From positions 553,569 to 617,568 of the forward strand of contig NZ_DS544873.1 of NCBI RefSeq assembly GCF_000154725.1: a stretch of 64,000 bases of DNA, read 5' to 3'. Positions 52,910 through 61,628 of this stretch are shown here, in pieces. Below the pieces are notes generated by a model that saw nothing but the letters and a program-made list of their open reading frames with translations, had not been told where the DNA came from and did not search any database. The position numbers and the translations under genes were made by a program. This DNA is from Kordia algicida OT-1. Lineage in GTDB: Bacteria; Bacteroidota; Bacteroidia; Flavobacteriales; Flavobacteriaceae. The first letter of the stretch is position 1, and every line of letters starts with the position of its first letter.

Positions 52910-55374
52910 CGCATGCCCATCTTTACGTTAAACACACGACCTGTCAAGAAATTTGGGATTCCAAATTGACGTTTTGTATACACATCTCGAACCCAAGTAT
53001 TGGTAATTGAGTTTTGCACATCAAACACGTTAAAAATCTCAAAACCTACGTTGAGTTCTTTAAATGCAGACAACCATCCGCTGTCAAATTGCTTGTCTTT
53101 ATCCACCAATACATACGAGAAACCTACGTCTGCACGTTTGTAATCGGGCAATTTGCTTTGAAATAAATACGGATCAGCATAACTTGGTGATCCGCCAGGC
53201 AATCCTGTATTATACGTTAAATTTAAATACAATTTTAAATTCGGAATCTTTCGCATATAATCTTGAAACAACACTGCAAATTTTAAGCGTTGATCGGTAG
53301 GTCTGCTAATATATCCACGATTATTGATGTTTTCCTCTGTTTTTAAATAGCCAAAACTTACCCAACTTTCAGTTCCTGGTACAAATTCACCATTCAAACG
53401 CATGTCAAAACCATACGCATACGCTTTTGCCACATTATCTGCACGGTAACGAATACGGACGTTTTCAAGTGTATACGCATTTACGTCTGATAAATTTTTA
53501 TAATAGGCTTCCGAAGTTAACTTAAAAGGTCTGTCCCAAAGTTTAAAACTGTAATCATTTCCCAAAACGACATGAATGGACTGTTGTGCTTTTACATTCG
53601 GATTTACAACACCATCAAAACCTCGTAATTCCCTGTAAAATGGCGGTTGGTGGTAAAATCCTCCTGACAAACGAAACAACATATCTTGTTTCCAATTAGG
53701 TTTAATAGCAAATTGCGCTCGCGGACTTACTACAGCTTGTGTTTTGCTTTCAATTCCATCACCATTTATCGTCCAACTATGTGCGCGAACTCCAATATTG
53801 GTGTATATTTCGTGTTCGCCAAGCATCGATTGTTTACTCCATTGAGCAAATCCTGAAACGCGATCAATTTGTGTATTATTTCGAGCACGAACCGATTGAA
53901 AAGGTTCCAATGGACCTTCAAAAGCATCGTATGGCTGATTGTTTGAAAATTGTGGTAATGGCGGACGAATAGAAAAACCAGCAGAATCAATCACTTCCCA
54001 TTCAATCAAACGATCACGAATGTCTTCATGTGTATACTTAATTCCCCAATCTATTTGATTATCGTCGCCTTCTATTTCATATGTTCCTTTGTGTTCTACA
54101 TTAAAAATGAGCGCATCTAAGTCGTTACGACCGTGATTTAACTGCGAACCAATTCCTTCGCTAAATTCAACATTTCCTAAATCTTGATCGCCAATATTGG
54201 TATTTACTTCTCCCAAACGATATTGTGCAAAAATATCAAAATGTTCCTGTTCTGTGGTGTGATATGCAGAAGCGATAAACTTCAATGTAACATCATCATT
54301 CAAAAAATAATTTGCTTTCAAGGCTCCAAAATACGTTCGGTAACGATCTTCTTCCTGACCTTCATAAAACACCAATAATGCTATCGGATCTTGCAAAGTT
54401 CCGAAGTTGGTTTGGCGTGTTAATGGTTCGTAATCATAATCGTTAAACGCTACATTTCCTAAAAAGTTTAGGTGAAACTTGTCTGAAAATTTATATGTTA
54501 CATACGTTTGAAAATCAACAAAACGCGGTCTAAAATTGGTTTCCGTTTGTTTACTATTTACCAACAAACTATTGTCGCGAAAGCGAATTCCAGAAATGGT
54601 CGAAAATTTACTGTCTTTACTTGATGTTTCAATAGAAGCACTTCCGCCAAGAAGACTCAGATTTACACGTCCGCCAAAGCGAACAGGTCTTTTGTAGGTA
54701 ATATCTAATACAGAAGAAAGTTTGTCGCCAAATTTTGCTTGAAATCCACCTGCGGAAAAATCTACATTTTGTACCAAATCGGTATTTACAAAACTCAAAC
54801 CTTCTTGTTGTCCTGAACGAATTAAAAACGGACGATATACTTCAATTTCATTCACATACACTAAGTTTTCGTCGTAATTTCCACCACGAACCGAATATTG
54901 TGTACTTAATTCGTTGTTGTTATTAATTCCAGGGAAAGACATTAATAAATTCTCTACTCCAGGATTGGCACCAGGAATCAACCGAACTGTCTCCGCGGAA
55001 ACCGTTTGAATTCCTTCCACAGCTTTTCGTTTGCCAGATTCTATGACAACAATATCTATTTGTTCTGTCGTGGTAGACATGATTGGAAAAATTTCATAAT
55101 CTTCTCCATTTTTCAACTTCACCGTAAACTGAATACGTTTGTGCGCAATATGCGTCATCGTTAACGTTACATTTTCGTTGGCGGGAACTACAATTTTAAA
55201 AAAACCATTCTTATTGGTTTGTGTTCCAGTGCCGACAGAAGTTTTAATATTTACGGCATCAATTGGTTGATTATTGGCATCTAAAATAATTCCTCTAACG
55301 GTTCCCGTTTGCGCAATGATAAAATTAGCAAACAATAAAAAACCGAAGAAAAACAGATATCGTATTGGTTTCAA
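52903..55374 (-). CDS. TonB-dependent receptor with carboxypeptidase-like regulatory domain
   Basis: This 823-residue outer-membrane receptor has a signal peptide (MKPIRYLFFFGFLLFANFIIA), a CarboxypepD_reg-like domain (about 24-105: GTVRGIILDANNQPIDAVNI), a plug (about 120-225: GVENLLMSFPGINNNNELS, YSVRGGNYDENLVYVNEIEV) and a barrel ending in VFNVKMGMRF. The plug lacks the SusC signature and there is no SusD gene. The 5-bp gap to the upstream M23 peptidase gene makes one transcript. The ligand is unknown; such plug sequences (SVRGGNYDEN) are found in flavobacterial receptors not tied to glycan loci. Confidence 0.92.
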   Translation of the reverse strand: MKPIRYLFFFGFLLFANFIIAQTGTVRGIILDANNQPIDAVNIKTSVGTGTQTNKNGFFKIVVPANENVTLTMTHIAHKRIQFTVKLKNGEDYEIFPIMSTTTEQIDIVVIESGKRKAVEGIQTVSAETVRLIPGANPGVENLLMSFPGINNNNELSTQYSVRGGNYDENLVYVNEIEVYRPFLIRSGQQEGLSFVNTDLVQNVDFSAGGFQAKFGDKLSSVLDITYKRPVRFGGRVNLSLLGGSASIETSSKDSKFSTISGIRFRDNSLLVNSKQTETNFRPRFVDFQTYVTYKFSDKFHLNFLGNVAFNDYDYEPLTRQTNFGTLQDPIALLVFYEGQEEDRYRTYFGALKANYFLNDDVTLKFIASAYHTTEQEHFDIFAQYRLGEVNTNIGDQDLGNVEFSEGIGSQLNHGRNDLDALIFNVEHKGTYEIEGDDNQIDWGIKYTHEDIRDRLIEWEVIDSAGFSIRPPLPQFSNNQPYDAFEGPLEPFQSVRARNNTQIDRVSGFAQWSKQSMLGEHEIYTNIGVRAHSWTINGDGIESKTQAVVSPRAQFAIKPNWKQDMLFRLSGGFYHQPPFYRELRGFDGVVNPNVKAQQSIHVVLGNDYSFKLWDRPFKLTSEAYYKNLSDVNAYTLENVRIRYRADNVAKAYAYGFDMRLNGEFVPGTESWVSFGYLKTEENINNRGYISRPTDQRLKFAVLFQDYMRKIPNLKLYLNLTYNTGLPGGSPSYADPYLFQSKLPDYKRADVGFSYVLVDKDKQFDSGWLSAFKELNVGFEIFNVFDVQNSITNTWVRDVYTKRQFGIPNFLTGRVFNVKMGMRF

Positions 55375-55379
55375 TAGTC

Positions 55380-57080
55380 TTAGTTTTTAATTTTTCTATA
55401 AAATGTGCTGGTAAAAGTAGTACTATTTCCAACATTATCAGTAACGATCAACTTTAAATTATGTTTTGCTTCCGTAAAAATAATGTCACTAAAATCGTAG
55501 GTGAGCATGCCTTTTTTGGCGTCATATTCAAACAAAATCCACTTCCCGTTAATAGTTCCGCGATAACTTCGCACACCAGAAAGATTGTCCGTTACTTTAA
55601 TTTTTAAATATTTTTTGGAAGAAATCCACTTGTCTTTTGCAAAATTAATTGGTTTTACCTTTGGAGGAATGGAATCTTTTGCAATAAAGTACGTTCCCAA
55701 ATTTTTGGTACTTGTGGTAAATTTTGCACCTTTCTTTTTGGTTCTGCTGTATGAAGGTTTCTTCTTAGAATTTAGACTTGCAATAAATAATTGTTTGCGT
55801 TCTTTGGCAGGATATTTAGAAACATCAAAAGTAATAACGAAGTTTTTGTGCGCCGCAACTTTATCATTGTGAATTTTATAGTGTCCTTTTTTATCTTTTG
55901 AAAGATCGAAATAGAAATCTTCATAAAATGTATTTTTCGGAATATACACACTTACATCACCTTCTTTAATTGAATGTTCTGCATTACGTGTGATGAAATT
56001 CTGAGTAATTTTTTCCTTTTTCTTTTGTTTGATTGGTTGTGTTTTTCCAACAATCGGAACCGTAATTGTAGTCACATTATCTTTAAAATCTTTCACTTTG
56101 AGCACTACGGTATATTCTTTTCCTTCTTCAATGTGAATGCGTCCGTTATTAACGACATCGTTATAAATACTTAGTTTGTTTGCAGGAGTTACAAAACAGC
56201 GTTGTACACGTTGCTTTTTTTCTTTAAAACGAGCATAATCAATCAATGTATTAATATATCTCGATTCGCCAAAAGAAAACTTATTAAAGGTATAACTGAA
56301 ATTTTTGATGCCATTCACAAAGGTTTCTAATTGATAAATTCCGTTTTTATTGAAAGCCAAATCTTGTCGGTCGTACGAGTTAATTCCCAAGCCAATCACA
56401 CCAGAAGCGTATACTTTTGAAGCGATAAAGCTATTTTTCTCCTTTGCTTTTTTCAACTGTAATTGCACAACTTTATTAGAAGCATTAATCTGAGCCGCAT
56501 CAGACAACGCATAAGCAAACACACCATTTACGGTCGGATGGTGAGAATCCTTTACATCAATACCAAACAACATCGGATTCATTGGTTTGGAAGCTGCATC
56601 GCGAATTTCAAAGTGCAAATGTGGTCCGCCAGAAGAACCACTATTCCCAGAATATGCAATGACTTCTCCTTTTTTAACAACCAATTCACCTGCTTTTGGG
56701 TACAATTGTATCTCATAACTTTCTTTAGCGTATTGCTGTTTTTTCAAATATGCTTCAAGTTTTGGAGCAAGTTTCTTCAAATGTGCATATACCGAAGTAT
56801 ATCCATTTGTATGTGTAATGTACAAGGCTTTTCCAAATCCCCAATGCTGAATCTTAATGCGAGACACATGTCCATCACCAATGGCAAACACTTCAAAACC
56901 TTCTTTCTGTTTCGTTTTAATATCAATACCAGAATGAAAATGATTGCTGCGCAGTTCTCCAAAAGTTCCCGACAAAATAATAGGAATATCTAACGGCGAT
57001 CTAAAATCGTTTTGAGGATATTTTTTTTGAGAAAAGGCAAAAGAAAAGAAAAATAGAAAAATAAAAAACAGTCTGTACAT
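55380..57080 (-). CDS. M23 family metallopeptidase, secreted
   Basis: This 566-residue protein has a signal peptide (MYRLFFIFLFFFSFAFS) and an early M23/LytM peptidase domain (about 30-165). The zinc ligands are visible: His49 and Asp53 in HFHSGIDI, and His156 in GGPHLHFEI, with His100 (SVYAHL) and His154 as catalytic helpers, so it should cut peptidoglycan cross-bridges. The C-terminal ~400 residues form beta-sandwich-like domains (e.g. SGVRSYRGTINGKWILFEYD). It is co-transcribed with the TonB receptor and divergent from the zapB-like gene, 184 bp away. Confidence 0.92.
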   Translation of the reverse strand: MYRLFFIFLFFFSFAFSQKKYPQNDFRSPLDIPIILSGTFGELRSNHFHSGIDIKTKQKEGFEVFAIGDGHVSRIKIQHWGFGKALYITHTNGYTSVYAHLKKLAPKLEAYLKKQQYAKESYEIQLYPKAGELVVKKGEVIAYSGNSGSSGGPHLHFEIRDAASKPMNPMLFGIDVKDSHHPTVNGVFAYALSDAAQINASNKVVQLQLKKAKEKNSFIASKVYASGVIGLGINSYDRQDLAFNKNGIYQLETFVNGIKNFSYTFNKFSFGESRYINTLIDYARFKEKKQRVQRCFVTPANKLSIYNDVVNNGRIHIEEGKEYTVVLKVKDFKDNVTTITVPIVGKTQPIKQKKKEKITQNFITRNAEHSIKEGDVSVYIPKNTFYEDFYFDLSKDKKGHYKIHNDKVAAHKNFVITFDVSKYPAKERKQLFIASLNSKKKPSYSRTKKKGAKFTTSTKNLGTYFIAKDSIPPKVKPINFAKDKWISSKKYLKIKVTDNLSGVRSYRGTINGKWILFEYDAKKGMLTYDFSDIIFTEAKHNLKLIVTDNVGNSTTFTSTFYRKIKN

Positions 57081-57264
57081 AAATCAAAAATGCGTTTGAG
57101 AAGCTAAAATAGCTAATACTTAGTTAATTTGAAATCTTTAAATTCAAAAACTACACCAAAAAAAATACGAATCTTAAAGTATTACTTTAAATAATAGTCA
57201 AAACCCTTGCGAACTAATTTTATGAATGCTAAATTTGTAACCGTATGCATTGAATAAAAATGTA

Positions 57265-57555
57265 ATGAATAGTACTTTGAAAATCGTTGATTCTCTTGAA
57301 AATAGCGTAAGTGAGATGCTTCATAGGCTTCAAGTCTTGGAACAAAAAAATCAACAACTACGTCAAGAATTAACCAATTCAAAGGAAGAATCACAACGTT
57401 TACACGAAGAAATCTCTCAATGGGAAGAAAAGTATAATACGTTAAAAATTGCAAATTCGATGCTCGGCAGTGATAATAACAAAAAAGAAGCTAAGCTTAA
57501 AATAAATACACTAATTCGGCAAATTGACCATTGTATTGCACAATTGGCTGAATAA
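57265..57555 (+). CDS. Coiled-coil protein before zapA (ZapB-like layout)
   Basis: This 96-residue protein is almost wholly coiled coil (MNSTLKIVDSLENSVSEMLH, then heptads such as RLQVLEQKNQQLRQELTNSK). The start is ATG 57265; a TTG five codons upstream is less likely. It is 20 bp upstream of zapA and surely in the same transcript. The size and structure resemble ZapB, the coiled-coil partner of ZapA at the Z-ring, but the similarity is of type, not of clear homology. Confidence 0.8.
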   Translation: MNSTLKIVDSLENSVSEMLHRLQVLEQKNQQLRQELTNSKEESQRLHEEISQWEEKYNTLKIANSMLGSDNNKKEAKLKINTLIRQIDHCIAQLAE

Positions 57556-57575
57556 AAAAGATAGTTCTTTACACT

Positions 57576-57866
57576 ATGGAAAACAAGCTCAAAATAAAGC
57601 TTTCTATTGCGGATAGAGTATATCCACTAACCATCCCAGCGAGCCAAGAAGAAGGTTTGCGCAAAGCGGCAAAAAAAATAGAAGCAATGATTAAACAATT
57701 TGAGCAAAACTACGCGGTGAGAGATAAGCAAGATGTTTTGGCAATGTGTGCCTTGCAATTTGCTTCACAAGTAGAACAAAAAGCCATCGATAAAGATACC
57801 AATCAAAAAGTACTAGAAGAAAAATTAAAAGCGCTGGACGATTTGCTAAAAGCGCAGCTTAGTTGA
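57576..57866 (+). CDS. zapA: Cell division protein ZapA
   Basis: This 96-residue protein matches ZapA, which bundles FtsZ filaments. The N-terminal head (LKIKLSIADRVYPLTIPASQEEGLRKAAKKI) and C-terminal coiled coil (KVLEEKLKALDDLLKAQ) are complete. It follows a small coiled-coil gene and precedes 6S RNA, an order also found in other flavobacteria and, for zapA-6S RNA, in gammaproteobacteria. Confidence 0.92.
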   Translation: MENKLKIKLSIADRVYPLTIPASQEEGLRKAAKKIEAMIKQFEQNYAVRDKQDVLAMCALQFASQVEQKAIDKDTNQKVLEEKLKALDDLLKAQLS

Positions 57867-57899
57867 TAATAAAAAAGTTCTTTAAAATATAAATAGGTT

Positions 57900-58088
57900 A
57901 CTGCCTACATTGGTTTTTATTTTTGATAAACTCAACGTTAATATAATTAAAAAGAGTGAGTCATGGTTGTAAAAGCAAGCTGCTATACTAAACTTGTTTG
58001 GTATTCGAGCAGATCCTTGATCAATCTGTTAGCTCTAAACTTGTTTTTTGGAGTTTATACAAAACTCTAATCAATGTAGGCTTTTTTA
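57900..58088 (+). ncRNA. ssrS: 6S RNA (6S-Flavo type)
   Basis: The ~185-nt sequence folds into one long interrupted rod, the shape of 6S RNA, which mimics an open promoter and sequesters the housekeeping sigma-RNA polymerase. Closing stem: gcctacattg (57903-57912) with caatgtaggc (58072-58081), followed by TTTTTT as terminator. Next stem: ataaactc (57926-57933) with gagtttat (58051-58058). After a large central bulge, caag-ctgct (57976-57984) pairs with agcag and cttg (58008-58019), topped by atactaaa / tttggtat with a cttg loop. The place between zapA and rny agrees with 6S RNA in flavobacteria. The type is judged by structure and place, not by a model search. Confidence 0.78.
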
Positions 58089-58125
58089 GTGAAACTCAAT
58101 TTTGTGAAGTCCGAAGGACGCACAC

Positions 58126-58461
58126 AAAATTGTAAGTTGAACTAATCCCTTTGCATAAAGGGATCTTGAAGTTCGATTCTAAAATTTTTTAAGTGTTCAA
58201 AAGGCGCACAAAATTGTAAGTTGAACTAATCCCTTTGCATAAAGGGATCTTGAAGTTCGATTCTAAAATTTTTTAAGTGTTCAAAAGGCGCACAAAATTG
58301 TAAGTTGAACTAATCCCTTTGCATAAAAGGATCTTGAAGTTCGATTCGAAAATTTTTTAAGTGTTCAAAAGGCACATAAAATTGTAAGTTGAACTAATCT
58401 CTTTGAAGAAAAGAATCTTGTAGTTTATGTGAAGATTTTTAAGTGTTCAAAATACAAACAT
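58126..58461. repeat. Tandem array of four 84-bp units between 6S RNA and rny
   Basis: Units start at 58126, 58210, 58294 and 58378, with a decaying fifth at 58462. Units 1 and 2 are essentially identical, unit 3 has a few changes and unit 4 is well diverged. Each begins aaaattgtaagttgaac and contains atccctttgcataaagggat, an 8-bp hairpin with a gcat loop, flanked by gaact / agttc; the hairpin decays in units 3 and 4. Before unit 1, gaagtccgaaggacgcac looks like the end of an older unit. No protein frame runs through the array. It is probably transcribed as the rny leader or as independent RNAs. Confidence 0.9.
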
Positions 58462-58490
58462 AAAATTACAAGTAGAACCCAAAAATTACA

Positions 58491-58577
58491 CTTTTAGTTT
58501 GCGAATGTTGCAACACAATCATCAAACTAAAAGTTGAACAAATTCACTGAAAAGTGAATGCTAAGGTTTTTACCTTA
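58491..58577 (+). promoter_or_regulatory. Hairpin-rich leader just before rny
   Basis: Three perfect hairpins follow each other: cttttagtttg / caaactaaaag (58491-58533, 11 bp), attcact-gaaa-agtgaat (58542-58559, a GNRA-type loop) and taaggt-tttt-acctta (58562-58577). They lie 29-115 nt before the rny start and would be in its 5' leader. A role in RNase Y autoregulation or mRNA stability is inference. Confidence 0.55.
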
Positions 58578-58605
58578 AAAAATGAATACATAATTAAGAC
58601 GACAG

Positions 58606-60180
58606 ATGATGGATAATATGACAATCATAATTGCAGTCGCCGTTGGCGCGATTGGTTTAATCATAGGCTTTGCCATAGCAAAAAGTTTGGAGAAAAAACA
58701 AGCTTCAAAAATCATTGAAGAAGCCAAAAAAGAAGCTTCTTCAGTATTAAAAGATGCGAAAGCAAATGCCGAAAATGTGAAGAAAGACAAAATTCTTCAA
58801 GCCAAAGAAAAATTCCTCGAACTAAAAGCAGAACACGAAAAATTTATCTTATCGAAAGATAAAAAAATGGCAGAAGCTGAAAAGCGCACACGCGATAAAG
58901 AATCTCAAATTTCTAGCGAATTATCGAAGAATAAAAAGATCAATCAGGAATTAGAATCTAAAGTAAAAGATTACAATTACCGATTAGATTTTATTGAAAA
59001 AAAGAAAACGGAAGTAGAGCGTTTGCACAAAAGTCAAATAGAACAATTGGAAGTAATTTCTGGTTTATCTGCCGACGAAGCCAAAGAACAATTGGTTGCC
59101 TCTTTAAAAGAAGAAGCAAAAACAGACGCAATGAGCTATATTCAAGCAAAATTGGAAGAAGCAAAAATGACTGCGCAGCAAGAAGCGAAAAAAGTTATCA
59201 TCAATACCATTCAACGTATAGGAACAGAAGAAGCCGTAGAAAACTGTGTTTCTGTATTTAATATAGAATCAGACGATGTAAAAGGACGTATTATTGGTAG
59301 AGAAGGACGAAATATTAGAGCTTTAGAAGCGGCAACTGGAGTTGAAATTATTGTGGATGATACACCAGAAGCCATCATTTTATCATGTTTTGACTCAGTT
59401 CGTAGAGAGATTGCACGTCTATCATTACACAGATTGGTTACTGACGGACGAATTCACCCAGCACGAATAGAAGAAGTCGTAAAGAAAACACGCAAGCAAA
59501 TCGATGAAGAAATCATTGAAGTAGGGAAGCGTACCGTAATCGATTTAGGAATTCACGGTTTACATCCAGAGTTGATAAAAACGGTTGGTAGAATGAAATA
59601 TCGTTCTTCTTACGGACAAAACTTATTACAACACTCGCGTGAAGTAGCGAAGCTTTGTGGCGTGATGGCTGCCGAATTAGGATTGAATCCGAAATTGGCA
59701 AAAAGAGCAGGATTGCTACACGATATCGGAAAAGTGCCAGACACAGAAACCGAAGTGCCACACGCAATTTTAGGAATGCAATGGGCAGAAAAATACGGTG
59801 AAAAACCAGAAGTATGCAATGCCATTGGAGCGCATCACGATGAAATAGAAATGATTTCGTTATTATCGCCAATTGTACAGGTTTGTGATGCTATTTCTGG
59901 AGCAAGACCAGGCGCGCGTCGTCAAGTATTAGACAGTTATATTCAACGTTTAAAAGACTTAGAAGACATTGCATTTGGATTTAGCGGAGTGAAAAAAGCA
60001 TACGCAATTCAAGCAGGTAGAGAATTACGTGTAATTGTTGAAAGCGAAAAAGTAGATGATGCAAAAGCTGCGGAATTGTCATTTAACATTTCACAGAAAA
60101 TTCAAACGGATATGACTTACCCTGGACAAGTGAAAATTACAGTTATTAGAGAAACAAGAGCTGTAAATATTGCCAAATAA
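58606..60180 (+). CDS. rny: Ribonuclease Y
   Basis: This 524-residue membrane-anchored endoribonuclease starts bulk mRNA decay. The N-terminal helix (about 5-25, [19 protein letters not shown]) is followed by a long coiled coil (about 28-190), a KH RNA-binding domain (about 210-280, [19 protein letters not shown]) and an HD domain with His372-Asp373 in LLHDIGK and a second GAHHDE motif. The start is ATG 58606 or the next Met at 58609. The length is normal. The gene has an unusual upstream region of hairpins and 84-bp repeats and ends at a strong terminator. Confidence 0.96.
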   Translation: MMDNMTIIIAVAVGAIGLIIGFAIAKSLEKKQASKIIEEAKKEASSVLKDAKANAENVKKDKILQAKEKFLELKAEHEKFILSKDKKMAEAEKRTRDKESQISSELSKNKKINQELESKVKDYNYRLDFIEKKKTEVERLHKSQIEQLEVISGLSADEAKEQLVASLKEEAKTDAMSYIQAKLEEAKMTAQQEAKKVIINTIQRIGTEEAVENCVSVFNIESDDVKGRIIGREGRNIRALEAATGVEIIVDDTPEAIILSCFDSVRREIARLSLHRLVTDGRIHPARIEEVVKKTRKQIDEEIIEVGKRTVIDLGIHGLHPELIKTVGRMKYRSSYGQNLLQHSREVAKLCGVMAAELGLNPKLAKRAGLLHDIGKVPDTETEVPHAILGMQWAEKYGEKPEVCNAIGAHHDEIEMISLLSPIVQVCDAISGARPGARRQVLDSYIQRLKDLEDIAFGFSGVKKAYAIQAGRELRVIVESEKVDDAKAAELSFNISQKIQTDMTYPGQVKITVIRETRAVNIAK

Positions 60181-60208
60181 GCAGTAAAATAGCCTCAAGA
60201 AATTATAA

Positions 60209-60255
60209 AAACGTGAATACTAAAGTTTTCTTAACTACGGTATTCACGTTTATTG
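60209..60255 (+). terminator. Rho-independent terminator after rny
   Basis: Arms aaacgtgaatac (60209-60220) and gtattcacgttt (60240-60251) are perfect over 12 bp and followed by a T-rich tail. Confidence 0.8.
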
Positions 60256-60326
60256 TTTATGGCAAACCAATGACGAAATGATATTATTTATGGTTAATTT
60301 TAAGTATAACCTAAATAAAGCCTGAC

Positions 60327-60497
60327 ATGTTAAAGAAAATCTTGAATCTAACTGGCGTAGATGCACTTACGAAAATTGACCAAGTGCAAGCCAATGGAGG
60401 AAAAGAATCCTCCGTAACATCTTCTTTTATGTGTTACTGTAATAGTGTCTTTGTAGGGGAAACAAGTTCCGTAAAGGAATGTTGGAAAACCTGTTAA
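60327..60497 (+). CDS. Small double-glycine leader peptide (bacteriocin/RiPP-like precursor)
   Basis: This 56-codon frame starts at ATG 60327. The leader MLKKILNLTGVDALTKIDQV ends in Asn-Gly-Gly at residues 23-25, the Bacteroidota bacteriocin-type signal recognised by C39 peptidase transporters. The predicted 31-residue mature part has four Cys at 36, 38, 52 and 56 (CYC ... ECWKTC) and several Ser/Thr. It lies between the rny terminator and its own terminator at 60526, so it is a separate transcription unit. No transporter or modifying enzyme lies nearby. The leader match is clear; export and activity are inference. Confidence 0.7.
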   Translation: MLKKILNLTGVDALTKIDQVQANGGKESSVTSSFMCYCNSVFVGETSSVKECWKTC

Positions 60498-60525
60498 TAC
60501 AGAAAATAGTAATGCTGAAAAAGGA

Positions 60526-60565
60526 AAAGCAGAAATCTTTGAAGAAAAGGTTTCTGCTTTTTTTA
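60526..60565. terminator. Terminator shared by the leader peptide gene and xerD
   Basis: A perfect 10-bp stem (aaagcagaaa at 60526-60535, tttctgcttt at 60551-60560) with a T-run follows the peptide gene by 28 bp. The minus-strand xerD stop is at 60563-60565, so the hairpin can serve both directions. Confidence 0.85.
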
Positions 60566-61459
60566 TGTTCTTGGATGATATTTTTCCATCACTTTTGCCA
60601 AATGACTTCGATCGACATGCATGTAAATTTCTGTAGTGGTAATGCTTTCGTGTCCCAACATTAATTGTATAGCACGTAAATCGGCACCATTTTCAAGTAA
60701 ATGTGTCGCAAACGAATGTCTGAACGTATGTGGTGAAATGTTCTTTTTTAATCCTGATTTCTCTGTCAAACGTTTCACAATCGTAAAAATCATCACACGT
60801 GTCAATTGTTTTCCGCGTCTATTTAAAAAAACCGTATCGCCAAACTCAGGAATGTAAGGAACATGTTGTCGTTGTCCTTGTATATAAAGATTGATGTATT
60901 TTTTGGTGATGCTACTAATAGGAACAAAACGTTGTTTATCACCTTTTCCAGTGACTCTGATGAAACCTTCGTCAAAAAACAAATCAGAAATCTTAAGATT
61001 GACTAATTCGCTCACGCGCAAACCACAACCATATAAAGTTTCAATAATGGCTTTATTGCGATGTCCTTCATTTTTACTCAAATCAATCGCAGCAATCAGT
61101 TTTTCAATATCTTTTAGTGCAAGTGTATCAGGTAATTTTCTACCAATCTTTGGCGCTTCAATCAGTTCAGTAGGATTGTCTTTTCGATAATCTTCAAAAA
61201 CAAGATAATTAAAAAAGCTCTTTAATCCAGAAATAATTCGTGTTTGCGAACGTGCATTTAACACCTTTGCTATTTCGTATATAAATTGTTGCACAGTAGC
61301 TTCATCAATTGATAAAGGCGAATGATTAATTGCATTATTTTCCACAAATCGAATGAGTTTTTCAATATCGTGCGAATAATTTACAATTGTATTTTCAGAC
61401 AAACCACGTTCAATTCTTAAAAAGTGCTGAAAATCTCTAAGTGTATGCGTCCATTTCAT
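60563..61459 (-). CDS. xerD: Site-specific tyrosine recombinase XerD
   Basis: This 298-residue enzyme resolves chromosome dimers at dif with a XerC partner. The N-terminal SAM-like core-binding domain (about 1-90) is followed by the catalytic domain with Arg148 (CGLRVSE), Lys172, His244 and Arg247 (HTFRHSFATHL), His270 (GHES) and the nucleophile Tyr279 (TEIYMHV). All six active-site residues are present. It is divergent from the outer-membrane protein genes and close to aroQ, as in many flavobacteria. It is a housekeeping Xer by length and motif, not a phage integrase. Confidence 0.93.
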   Translation of the reverse strand: MKWTHTLRDFQHFLRIERGLSENTIVNYSHDIEKLIRFVENNAINHSPLSIDEATVQQFIYEIAKVLNARSQTRIISGLKSFFNYLVFEDYRKDNPTELIEAPKIGRKLPDTLALKDIEKLIAAIDLSKNEGHRNKAIIETLYGCGLRVSELVNLKISDLFFDEGFIRVTGKGDKQRFVPISSITKKYINLYIQGQRQHVPYIPEFGDTVFLNRRGKQLTRVMIFTIVKRLTEKSGLKKNISPHTFRHSFATHLLENGADLRAIQLMLGHESITTTEIYMHVDRSHLAKVMEKYHPRT

Positions 61460-61628
61460 GGGTAAATTCTTACATTCTTAACAAAAATATGTTAAAAATT
61501 AAACAATTGATAGTCAGTTTGTTATAAAAAAGGTTGCTTTAAATTATGTTAATAATTAGTTAACAAATGTAGCTTAATTTACAAAAAAGTAGTTCTTTTG
61601 CACTGAATTAATTAAAAAACTATTTAAG

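Noticed and set aside
58126-58461. CRISPR array or tRNA-like cluster
   Set aside because: The 84-bp units are contiguous without variable spacers and no cas gene is present. Each unit has a gttcgattc word like a tRNA T-loop, but no acceptor, D or T stem can be formed.
60563-61459. Tyrosine recombinase as a sign of an integrated element
   Set aside because: Motifs and 298-residue length fit housekeeping XerD; no attachment-site duplication, phage or conjugation genes are seen.
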